A stretch of 13,883 nucleotides of DNA, taken from assembly GCF_004359215.1 (NCBI RefSeq), contig NC_090612.1, positions 55,068 through 68,950 of the forward strand, read 5' to 3'. This document shows, in pieces, positions 8,040 to 13,883 of this stretch. Under the pieces are notes generated by a model. It did no database searches. It had not been told where the DNA came from and saw only the letters and a list, made by a program, of their open reading frames with translations. This DNA is from Bremia lactucae (lineage: Eukaryota; Oomycota; Peronosporomycetes; Peronosporales; Peronosporaceae). How positions within the stretch are numbered: position 1 is the first letter of the stretch; each line of letters opens with the position of its first letter. The translations under genes and the position numbers were made by a program.

Positions 8040-9066
8040 CAGTAGGGCACCCCGCACCTACTGGGTATCGACGTTTTCCCGCACCGTACCAGATCTCTGG
8101 TATAGGTCGAAGTTAAAGCTCTTTCGAGCTTTACGCGAATTTCATAGGGGGCGGGCCGGACGTCAATGCCTCGAGCTTCCGCACATATAACATCTCCGGA
8201 TGGTCTTATGCTGTTCCACAGCTTAAAGAGCCTTCCTCAACGAGGCTTAAATTCATGGGTTTTGCTCTATTAGACGGAGCCCATGTGCTCGAAGAGCTTG
8301 TTCGGTAAACAGTGGTGCTAACGCGAGCAGACTTAAAGTCGAACTCGGCGCGTAGCGCTATGGCGACTGCCTCTTCGAAAGTAGCAGGATGAGATCGGAA
8401 TAACTCCTTCCGGGCAACGCCCTCATTGAGACCCCATAAAGATTGTTACGACAATTGCTTCTTGCACCGGGTCTTGATGCATAGATTCAATGAGACTTCT
8501 CAACTTCTAGACAAAGTCCTCTAGGGTCCTTTTACCCTGTCGAGTCGCTAGGAGCCGTGCTCGCATGCAAAAAGCCTGATCAGGCGGTGCAACATGCTGG
8601 TCAGTTGCTGTTTCAACAAACTCCATGAAGTGAAAGCGTCGTTTATGGACGTGCTGCACGATAGTGCCCATTCCTTGGCTCTACCTCCAACTTTGGAAAT
8701 GGCCATAGCCACCTTTTGCCGTTCTGTTAAGAAAAAGGCGGAGTCAAAGGACATTTCCATCTGCTTAATCCAAAAAGGAAGATTTTCTCCCTCTTTTCCC
8801 TCAAATTTCTTCGCATTTACAGTGAGAGGGCGATCTTTCGGCTCTGAGCCAGTTACAGAGATGTACCGGCTTAGCAAGGATGCCGCTTAGTGGTCCTGTA
8901 CCTGACCGATCAGGGAGGCTTCGTATCGCATGAAGGTTTCAAGCCTTGCATGCAGGACCTCAGGTCTCTAGGAGAAAATATATTCCACGTGTTCAAGCTC
9001 AAATAAACTTTTGAGCTTGTCATAAATGGGGCATTGTGCTTCTGACAGTACCGGAACCTCTTCCAT
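8040..9066 (-). pseudogene. Gag of element B, with broken zinc knuckle
   Basis: The start was chosen at the ATG at 9066, because one frame then runs VLSEAQCPIYDKLKSLFELE, through TAG at 8968-8970 and TAA at 8887-8889, into SRYISVTGSEPKDRPLTVNA. The retrotransposon gag capsid domain follows: LPFWIKQMEMSFDSAFFLTE, RQKVAMAISKVGGRAKEWAL. After a frameshift near 8590 come RARLLATRQGKRTLEDFV, then a stop, and after another shift LFRSHPATFEEAVAIALRAE. The single zinc knuckle at 8151-8192 reads CYMCGSSRH, stop, RPAR, so its last Cys is Arg. Gag would build the cytoplasmic particle and bind element RNA. The bases between the knuckle and the protease show no clear domain. Confidence 0.85.
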
Positions 9067-9099
9067 TTGCGTGAGGGTTCAGTCTTGTAAGAACTCAGG

Positions 9100-9114
9100 C
9101 GTAGATTGACTACG
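9100..9114 (-). other. Short leader hairpin next to the element B primer-binding site
   Basis: CGTAG-TCAAT-CTACG on the - strand forms a 5-bp stem directly downstream of the primer-binding site. Element C has an 8-bp stem in the same place (10921-10942), so a hairpin beside the primer site may be a shared feature. Confidence 0.4.
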
Positions 9115-9116
9115 AA

Positions 9117-9124
9117 TGCTACCA
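9117..9124 (-). other. tRNA primer-binding site of element B
   Basis: TGGTAGCA on the - strand starts two bases (CC) inside the 5' LTR. It is complementary to the 3' end UGCUACCA, which matches eukaryotic initiator methionine tRNAs. Element C has the identical CC-TGGTAGCA arrangement. Confidence 0.8.
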
Positions 9125-9126
9125 GG

Positions 9127-9618
9127 TGTAGCGAAGCTACCTCGCTCCTAAAGTCAGAGGAAGACTTTCAGACTCAGAGAGTCTCTTAGTTCTATTGAAC
9201 GGATGGGCTTAACAACTCAGGGAGTCGTACAAGCTATTCAAGCTTCAGGAATCCTAGTTCAAGGGATTCAGGGGCTCGTAGAACCACGTGGCAACTAGTT
9301 TCCAAGAGGATATACCTTATAAAGGCTTCTATCTCTTACAGATCAATACGCAATCCTAAGGAATGCACTCAACGCTTTGAGATCAAAAGGGGAACTGCAC
9401 TTTATTTAATTATTTAATTATTTAATCTAGAACCTTACCCTAGCTAATTTAAAATAAATTTCGGCCGCCAGATTTATATCTGGCAGCGATCGTATTTGTT
9501 ACCCATAGTAAATGGGATTTAAGTAATTTGCTATTTCAGAATAGGACAAAATGGTATTCTAATCATAGAGTACATGTACCAAAACAACGGTTCTCCAACC
9601 GATGTGTTATCCATTACA
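9127..9618 (-). repeat. 5' LTR of element B
   Basis: This is the direct repeat of 2122-2610. On the - strand it runs from TGTAATGG (9618) to GCTTCGCTACA (9127). It would hold the promoter; an AT-rich block with TTAAATAAAG on the - strand near 9396-9425 is a plausible TATA-like or polyadenylation region. Hairpins at 9128-9140, 9170-9184, 9464-9487 and 9588-9601 match those of the 3' LTR. Confidence 0.92.
9464..9487 (-). other. 10-bp LTR hairpin, 5' LTR copy
   Basis: GCCGCCAGAT and ATCTGGCAGC are separated by TTAT, with one mismatch at a different stem position from the copy at 2458-2481. Confidence 0.6.
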
Positions 9619-9623
9619 ACTTG
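9619..9623 (+). repeat. Target site duplication of element B, right copy
   Basis: ACTTG, identical to 2117-2121, directly follows the LTR terminus TACA at 9618. Confidence 0.85.
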
Positions 9624-9898
9624 CTCGACAGTTAATAGATTTTTGAGATTTAAATAAGTGGGCTTATTTCTTCTAAATATCACTTGGTACCTTTTTGGTG
9701 AGCAAAATTAGAGCAGTAAAGCAGCAAAACGATGCGTTAAGCGTTAACCTAGATTATCAATGAGCTTATACTATCGCCTGTAGCGCATATGGGCTGAATA
9801 TTGTCAAAGTTGGGAAACTCTTAAAATGCAGATTCCTCTCGTCTTATCAATAAATTCGTAACCAACCTGAAACCCATCGCTTAAGAAAAATTAAGATA

Positions 9899-10503
9899 TG
9901 TAACACCCCTTACCGCGATGTCTGAGCTCTATGCCTATTCAAAACATCATTGATTTGAACATGCTCAATCGCTTCGCAACCTTTTCAATAATAGAAATCT
10001 GCTCGGCAACTGGAGTAATACCAACTGATGACAACTTTATTCATTTGACTGTACCTAAATGCTACAAAAAACATTTGTTACTAGATGACAAGGACGGGCG
10101 ATCAAACGCAAATAAAAAACGATGCCTTCCGAATGCTGATTGTTATGTTGTCGGATGCATATCGTCGAGCTTTTTAATAAATAATATTTGAAGCATACCA
10201 TATAAAGTGGCATTTCTGAAGGAAAATATCACGGGGTACTTAATTGCGTATGCAGGCGCTCAATGCACTAAGATGTTGACGTTCGGATTAGTCATGATCA
10301 TTTAAAAGCTTAGCTACTAGTGACCTTACCTCCTCTAGCTCCGATGTGTCGGTAATCTGGTCCTGCAGCATCTTAAAACTTCCCGTTTGTGAGTTGTAGA
10401 TTTCCACAACAAACTCGCCTCGGTCGGAGAGAACTGACATGGAGTTTTACTCAGCATCATGGACTTCAACGTCACTCAAGTTGTAACAGGGTGTATCGTT
10501 ACA
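9899..10503. other. Possible nested insertion with TGTAAC...GTTACA ends
   Basis: The segment begins TGTAACACCCC and ends GGGTGTATCGTTACA, giving a perfect 6-base terminal inverted repeat and a CACCC/GGGTG echo. It could be a solo LTR or small terminal-repeat element inside the larger LTR. Against this, the flanking pentamers AGATA and TGAAA do not match well, and an antisense reading frame crosses the right end. The TGTAAC at 9899 also pairs with GTTACA at 10907, so other boundaries are possible. Confidence 0.3.
9931..10191 (+). CDS. Hypothetical 86-codon ORF within the LTR
   Basis: An ORF of 86 codons starting MPIQNIIDLNMLNRFATF and ending near VVGCISSSFLINNI. I do not recognise it. It has four Cys and a basic patch (DGRSNANKKR), no clear signal peptide and no membrane segment. 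It lies in AT-rich sequence where stops should be common, which gives it slight support, but it may be chance. Confidence 0.2.
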   Translation: MPIQNIIDLNMLNRFATFSIIEICSATGVIPTDDNFIHLTVPKCYKKHLLLDDKDGRSNANKKRCLPNADCYVVGCISSSFLINNI

Positions 10504-10515
10504 TGAAATAAACAT
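10288..10515 (-). pseudogene. Small antisense reading frame in the LTR, one stop
   Basis: The frame starts at an ATG at 10515 and runs 75 codons with a single TAA at 10447-10449. Before the stop it reads MFISCNDTPCYNLSDVEVHD and after it MSVLSDRGEFVVEIYNSQTG, DQITDTSELEEVRSLVAKLL. The downstream 50 codons from the second Met (10440) are open. The composition (acidic, with a regular hydrophobic pattern near the C-terminus) is protein-like and unlike the surrounding AT-rich bases. I know no family for it. It could be an LTR-borne antisense gene or a captured host exon. Confidence 0.35.
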
Positions 10516-10909
10516 TTAAAGCTCGTTAATTAATATATTATCTAAAAGGTAGAAAGACAGATACGGAGAATATTACTTCACGTAGTAATATCGGAAAGCA
10601 TATCCATTGGTAGATATATACCATTATATCTATTTGCTTCGCGGTCCAGTCAGCGCTAGACGGGCGCAAAGAGAGAGACAGATAATACCTTATTGCATGT
10701 TTTGTATTAGTATATTATTAAGTTAATATTAAATGGATAGAAACAGAAGAACCTAATTATATTTAATACAGTTTACTTTAAAGCCTCTTGAAAGCAAGTA
10801 TTTCAAAGAAAGTTTTTCTCTGAACGTATTAGTGTACGTGAAGTGACGTGCGGAACCACTCGCACTGAAACAGTGCGAAGTGAGTACAAGTCGGCAGCCC
10901 CGTTACACC

Positions 10910-10917
10910 TGGTAGCA
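10910..10917 (+). other. tRNA primer-binding site of element C
   Basis: TGGTAGCA starts two bases (CC) after the LTR end GTTACA. It is complementary to the 3' end of initiator methionine tRNAs, as in element B. Confidence 0.8.
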
Positions 10918-10920
10918 CTT

Positions 10921-10942
10921 TGTAGTCCATCCAAGGACTACA
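10921..10942 (+). other. Leader RNA hairpin, 8-bp perfect stem
   Basis: TGTAGTCC and GGACTACA are separated by ATCCAA. The stem sits directly after the primer-binding site and 16 bases before the gag ATG, where retroelement packaging or dimerisation signals often lie. A specific role is inference. Confidence 0.6.
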
Positions 10943-11201
10943 GTTTTATCATGTAACATGGGCATGATAGATGATAATGGAAATACGCATCACGTTTCGC
11001 GCGGTAGCTACTCCTTTCTAAGTGATATCGAAATAAGTGCGGTCCGAACGAATAAGTTCGACCGTAGGAAACGATGCCATCTTGGCCTTGCTGTCGGGTT
11101 TGAACAGAGATGTCCTCCATTCAGCCATCGCCAAACTCATACAACATGAACTTGACGAGGCGAACGAGAAGGTAGCCTTGCTTAATCAGCAAGGCTCTCA
11201 A

Positions 11202-11249
11202 CAGGCAGAACTGTTAAGGTTACAGCAGGCAGAACTGTTGAGGTTACAA
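11202..11249 (+). repeat. 24-bp in-frame tandem duplication in gag
   Basis: The unit starting caggcagaactgttaaggtt occurs at 11202-11225 and 11226-11249 with two differences, giving QAELLRLQ twice within the Gag coiled coil. A partial third copy (caggtacag) follows. Confidence 0.85.
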
Positions 11250-11812
11250 CAGGTACAGACCCCTGTACCAGGGATGACGCACACGCGTCATCTCGAAACC
11301 TTATAAGATAGATATCTCTAAGTATAGGGAAGTCGAAGAAGACTCCCTCTTAAGATGGTTTGTCGAGTTGGACGATTCCACAAGGGCACGAGGAAATGCA
11401 AATCGCATTTGCTCAGTCAAAGTTGGCAGGTCGTGCCAAAAACTTGGGCACTAGGCCTTAAGTTGCGCAACCCATATGTCTTTGGGTTGCTAGAGGCTTT
11501 TAAAGCCCAGCTCAAATAGACGTTTGAACCTTCTAGGGCTGAGTTCAGAGCTCGATCAGAGCTCCTGAAACTCAAGCAAGGCAAGCGTGATATTCACGCT
11601 TATGCCCAGCACATACGACTCTTAGCGACTTGTAGCACGACAACCCAGTTCCTGAACACACGTGTATTATGTTGTTCATGCAAGGTCTTACGAATGGTCC
11701 CCGTAAAGACCCACCTTTTTCAACTTGGAACTGGATACGCTTGAAGAATCAAGATCCGTTGTGGAACATAAGGACGTTAGCTTGAGACAGGCTCAAGCTA
11801 ATTTTTCATCGT

Positions 11813-11818
11813 ATCGTC
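11813..11818 (+). repeat. Direct repeat flanking the gag insert, left
   Basis: ATCGTC, identical to 12154-12159. Together they look like a 6-bp target duplication around the inverted fragment. Confidence 0.6.
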
Positions 11819-12153
11819 TTCCAAGATCGCCCGCTAGGCGCACATTCATGTCTCAAACTACTCGACTTATTCGAGTTGTGGACATTCGGCGCTGCCTGTG
11901 CATTTGCACAGCCGCCGCTAGCTGACTCCAAAGTGTGATAAGTAATCACACTGTGATCTTGTGCATGCGTATTAACGCACGTACCACAAGTGAGGCCATC
12001 GCACTCAATCGTAGTACATCCACGCGCTTGTGGACGCTCCAAAACGTTCAGCAGATGGCATGTGATGATCAAGTGGCAGGCATCTTTACGGATCGATCTG
12101 ATTTTTGGCTCATATTTTTTAATCCAAGGCAAACCTAAGTACCATGAAATATC
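11819..12153 (-). repeat. Inverted protease/spacer fragment inserted in gag
   Basis: On the - strand this 335-bp block reads LGLPWIKKYEPKI, LLNVLERPQARGCTTIECDG, GGCANAQAAPNVHNSNKSS and LRHECAPSG. The same segment in element C's own protease/spacer is on the + strand at about 12767-13150: LGIAWLRKYEPRI, MNVLERPQACGCTMSECDGL, GLRHECSPGG. It is diverged and has a deletion before LGLPW, so it came from another family member. The joins fall inside gag between SSYR and HELGG. Removing the block plus one 6-bp repeat (341 bp) restores the gag frame exactly. Confidence 0.85.
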
Positions 12154-12159
12154 ATCGTC
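12154..12159 (+). repeat. Direct repeat flanking the gag insert, right
   Basis: ATCGTC, the second copy of the 6-bp repeat at 11813-11818; gag coding resumes directly after it. Confidence 0.6.
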
Positions 12160-12517
12160 GACACGAGCTTGGAGGTCCAGAACCAGTGTACTTCTCTTTC
12201 GTCGAAAGCGAGAAACCTCGCTTTTCGGACAATAAGCGATTGCATTTCTGCAATCGCTATCAAAAATTAGGACACTACGCTCATGATTGCATTGCCTCAC
12301 GCCCAGTACAGAGAGGCACTGAACGTAATTATGGAGCGAATGCCAAAAAGGGCAACGGTCGCGGGTCGACATTGTTGCGAAATCGCAACAGCGAGGTGGA
12401 TCGCTAACAAACGGTGGGGATAGTAGGGGCGTAACGCCCTACTAATTCAGCAATTTCAAGAGAATTTGCGAATCTGTTGACTAAAGTTGCTCCAGGGACA
12501 CATAATGATTGTGTGTC

Positions 12518-12900
12518 TCTGCACATGACGATGAGGTATTCCTCATCACCTTGAAAGTAAAAGTGACAAATGATTTGTCACTTAGAGCCCTAATGGTCTG
12601 AGGGGCGTCAAACAAGTTTATTCGTCACCAGTCGCTAGAGGGTCGTAGGCTCAAATATGTTGAGCGCGACATCCCTCCAACGAGGATGACGGTGCGTCTA
12701 GCGACAGGCGCATCGATAACAGATATGAAACGCGTAGTGAAATTTCACTACAAGTTAAAAGATTTACACGATGATGATTACATCGTACTGGATTTGGATA
12801 AAATTTGAAGTCATCCTAGGTATCGCTTGGCTCAGAAAATATGAGCCAAGAATCACCTGGCAGCATCGATCCGTAAAGATGCCTGCCACTTGTTCATCAG
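12518..12900 (+). pseudogene. Aspartic protease of element C, active site destroyed
   Basis: Frame 2 reads SAHDDEVFLITLKVKVTNDL and then SLRALMV, stop, GASNKFIRHQSLEGRRLKYV, IPPTRMTVRLATGASIT and IVLDLDK: a retropepsin domain. Gypsy proteases have RALIDSGASNNF; here the catalytic Asp codon reads Val (GTC, 12596-12598) and the Ser codon is TGA (12599-12601). An extra A in the run 12800-12803 shifts the frame to 3, where the flap-distal part LGIAWLRKYEPRI continues. Between the gag stop and 12518 the bases hold only degenerate linker (for example REFANLLTKVAPGTHND). Confidence 0.85.
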
Positions 12901-13490
12901 ATGGCCATCTGATGAACGTCTTGGAGCGTCCACAAGCGTGTGGATGTACTATGAGTGAGTGCGATGGCCTCACTTGTGGTACAACCGTTAGTACGACTGC
13001 ACGCGGTCACAGTGTGATTACTAATCACCATGTGGATTCAGCTGCCGGCGGCTGTGCGAATGCACAGGCACAGGCACTGCCAAAAGTCCACCACTTAAAT
13101 AAGTCGAGTGGATTGAGACATGAATGTTCGCCAGGTGGCGATATCCAAGGAAGAAATCGGTTGTCCAAAGTGGACAATACGATGATCGTAGGTCGAGCAG
13201 AGAGTCGACAGTAGAGGAATCGACTGTGATAGCGCAATCACAGTCGGAAGACGTTGAGGGAATAAGTCCCCACGTACGTGAGGAGAAATCATCTCAAATC
13301 GTTAATGCTGAAGTGAATTCCTCAGCAGCCTGTGGATAAATCCTACCAAGAAACCGAGACATTGAACGTCTTGGTTAATGACGGATCAAGAGTAGGCGCT
13401 TGTACTCTTGATCTGTATGCGCCTCCGAAGTTAACTTCGGAGATAACTCATTTACCAACCCTAGAACCCAAGCGGTTCTTAAAAAATCTG
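12901..13490 (+). pseudogene. Protease-to-RT spacer of element C
   Basis: Frame 3 runs from the protease through MNVLERPQACGCTMSECDGL, SAAGGCANAQ and GLRHECSPGG to TAG at 13212-13214. Frame 2 takes over with STVEESTVIAQSQSEDVEGI up to 13339, then frame 3 again with SYQETETLNVLVNDGSRV and LYAPPKLTSEITHLPTLEPK. The spacer is Cys-rich in its first part (several CxxxxCxxxxC-like spacings), but nothing identifies a fold. It is homologous to 1-570 in element A and, in part, to the inverted block at 11819-12153. Confidence 0.75.
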
Positions 13491-13883
13491 CAGTGGTAGA
13501 ATCAAGCAGATCTGCGGACTCGTCACAGAGGACGAGAACGTAACCGATATTCGGTCAAAGGTAATTTTTGCAGAGAACGAACGGGTTCTCAGCAGCTCAT
13601 CGATGGACGAAAGTGTCCTCGATGTGAAGACTCGGATTGAAAGATACAGTACTCAATCTTGGGAGTCACTCAAGGGAAATCCTCTATACGAGGATTTAAT
13701 AGAATTCAGGGATGTATTCCCTGAAGCAGTTCCATGCGAGTTGCCTAAGGATAAAGGCACTCGACATGAGATCGAGCTCAAACCGGGCTCGAAGTACTGT
13801 GTCATGAAGCAGTGGCCACTGCCTCGTGAACAAGTACTTGCGATCGATAAATTCTTTACCGATCGAGTAAAAGCGGGCCATGT
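13491..13883 (+). CDS. Start of the RT region of element C Pol, open to window end
   Basis: After a one-base loss near 13492, frame 1 stays open for 392 bases to the window edge. It reads IKQICGLVTEDENVTDI, SSSMDESVLDVKTRIERYST, QSWESLKGNPLYEDL, IEFRDVFPEAVPCELPKDKG and TRHEIELKPGSKYCV, then QWPLPREQVLAIDKFF and VKAGHV. DVFP followed by LP..RG.RHEI.L.PG is the conserved lead-in to the gypsy RT fingers, and QWPLP belongs to the fingers. The palm with its YxDD box is beyond the window. This is the best preserved coding stretch of elements A and C. Confidence 0.85.

Larger units (their letters stand above)
2122..9618 (-). mobile_element. Element B: full-length, decayed chromodomain Ty3/gypsy retrotransposon
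   Basis: The element spans 7497 bp on the - strand. It has 489- and 492-bp LTRs in direct orientation, each bounded by TGTA...TACA, a perfect 5-bp target duplication (ACTTG), and a primer-binding site inside the right (5') LTR. A G-rich tract lies inside the left (3') LTR. The gene order read leftward is gag, protease, spacer, RT, RNase H, integrase, chromodomain: the Ty3/gypsy order, with the chromodomain typical of chromoviruses. The two LTRs differ at roughly 11% of positions by a hand count, so it is an old insertion. All enzymatic domains are damaged. It sits inside the LTR shared by elements A and C, so it is younger than both. An extra + strand ORF lies near its 3' end. Confidence 0.93.
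9624..10907 (+). repeat. Right part of the split LTR, ending GTTACA
   Basis: This resumes the LTR begun at 1700 after the element B insertion. It ends GGCAGCCCCGTTACA; the last ten bases invert the start at 1700 with one mismatch. Two bases later comes the primer-binding site of element C, so the LTR end is well fixed. The stretch is AT-rich. At 10858-10881 the bases cactcgcactgaaacagtgcgaagtg contain the inverted repeat TCGCACTG-AAA-CAGTGCGA. Between 9899 and 10503 a segment with TGTAAC...GTTACA ends may be a separate insertion. Confidence 0.6.
10958..12407 (+). pseudogene. Gag of element C, with frameshifts and an inverted insert
   Basis: The start is at ATG 10958 (MGMIDDNGNTHHVSRGSYSF, frame 2), followed by a shift near 11075 into frame 3: LLSGLNRDVLHSAIAKLIQH, then a coiled-coil stretch with the QQAELLRL duplication. 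The frame ends at 11306. Gag-like sequence continues after shifts with SLLRWFVELDD, TWALGLKLRNPYVFGLLEAF, a TAG, then TFEPSRAEFRARSELLKLKQ and KRDIHAYAQH: the retrotransposon gag capsid pattern. LEESRSVVEHKDVSLRQAQA follows at about 11740. The sequence is interrupted by the insert at 11819-12153, then resumes HELGGPEP and a zinc knuckle at 12249-12290 reading CNRYQKLGHYAHDC. The second Cys of the CCHC knuckle is Tyr (TAT), consistent with one G to A change. The frame closes at 12405-12407. Confidence 0.85.
10908..13883 (+). mobile_element. Element C: 5' part of a Ty3/gypsy element, truncated by the window
   Basis: The internal region starts just after the LTR end at 10907, with a primer-binding site, leader hairpin, gag, protease, spacer and the beginning of the RT region; the rest lies beyond the window. 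It belongs to the same family as element A. It is decayed, with a 335-bp inverted insert in gag, but the last 390 bases are open. Whether RT and integrase downstream are intact cannot be told. Confidence 0.85.

Noticed and set aside
9899..10907. A separate 1009-bp LTR with perfect TGTAAC...GTTACA ends
   Set aside because: The ends fit, but the longer 10-base inverted match with 1700-1709, together with the polypurine tract there, supports the LTR starting at 1700.
11806..12372. 188-codon - strand ORF across the gag region
   Set aside because: It is chimeric: the first third reads antisense gag and the rest is the inverted protease/spacer insert. No single gene is implied.
13696..13881. 61-codon - strand ORF
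   Set aside because: It is antisense to the conserved RT lead-in of element C.
1..13883. Host genes, tRNA or rRNA genes, CRISPR arrays
   Set aside because: No cloverleaf, rRNA words or regularly spaced repeats were seen, and every convincing protein motif is retrotransposon-derived.

Overview
This window is a nest of decayed Ty3/gypsy-type LTR retrotransposons with no intact host gene that I can support. The gag, protease, reverse transcriptase (RT), RNase H, integrase and chromodomain remnants look like the gypsy families that fill plant-pathogenic oomycete genomes (Phytophthora, Bremia, Plasmopara and relatives). That assignment rests on family resemblance alone, so it is probable, not proven. 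Nearly every coding block carries stops, frameshifts or a lost catalytic residue.

Layout. (1) Positions 1-1699, + strand: element A, the 3' part of a gypsy element. It holds the protease-to-RT spacer (1-712), then jumps straight to the integrase C-terminal region (713 on) because RT, RNase H and the integrase core are missing. (2) From 1700, an LTR beginning TGTAAAGGGG. It is split at 2121 by a younger element and resumes at 9624, ending CCCCGTTACA at 10907. (3) Positions 2122-9618, - strand: element B, a full-length chromodomain gypsy element of 7497 bp. It has two LTRs (2122-2610, 9127-9618), a perfect 5-bp target duplication (ACTTG), a primer-binding site, a purine-rich tract, and gag-pro-RT-RNaseH-IN-chromodomain in order. 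(4) Positions 10908-13883, + strand: element C, of the same family as A. It has a primer-binding site, gag, protease, spacer and the start of the RT region, and runs off the window.

The split LTR has element A's 3' end on its left and element C's primer-binding site and gag on its right. A and C therefore look like a tandem pair sharing one LTR, into which element B later inserted.

Three structures go beyond ordinary decay. Element B carries a 217-codon ORF on the strand opposite its pol genes (2715-3368, +), between the chromodomain and the 3' LTR. A broken continuation of that ORF may overlap the chromodomain in antisense. Element C's gag is interrupted by a 335-bp inverted fragment of a related protease/spacer region, flanked by 6-bp direct repeats; removing it with one repeat restores the gag frame. 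Because the homologous segment lies about 0.6 kb downstream in the other orientation, the element C transcript could fold into a long imperfect double-stranded RNA. Finally, a 75-codon antisense reading frame with a single stop lies inside the long LTR.
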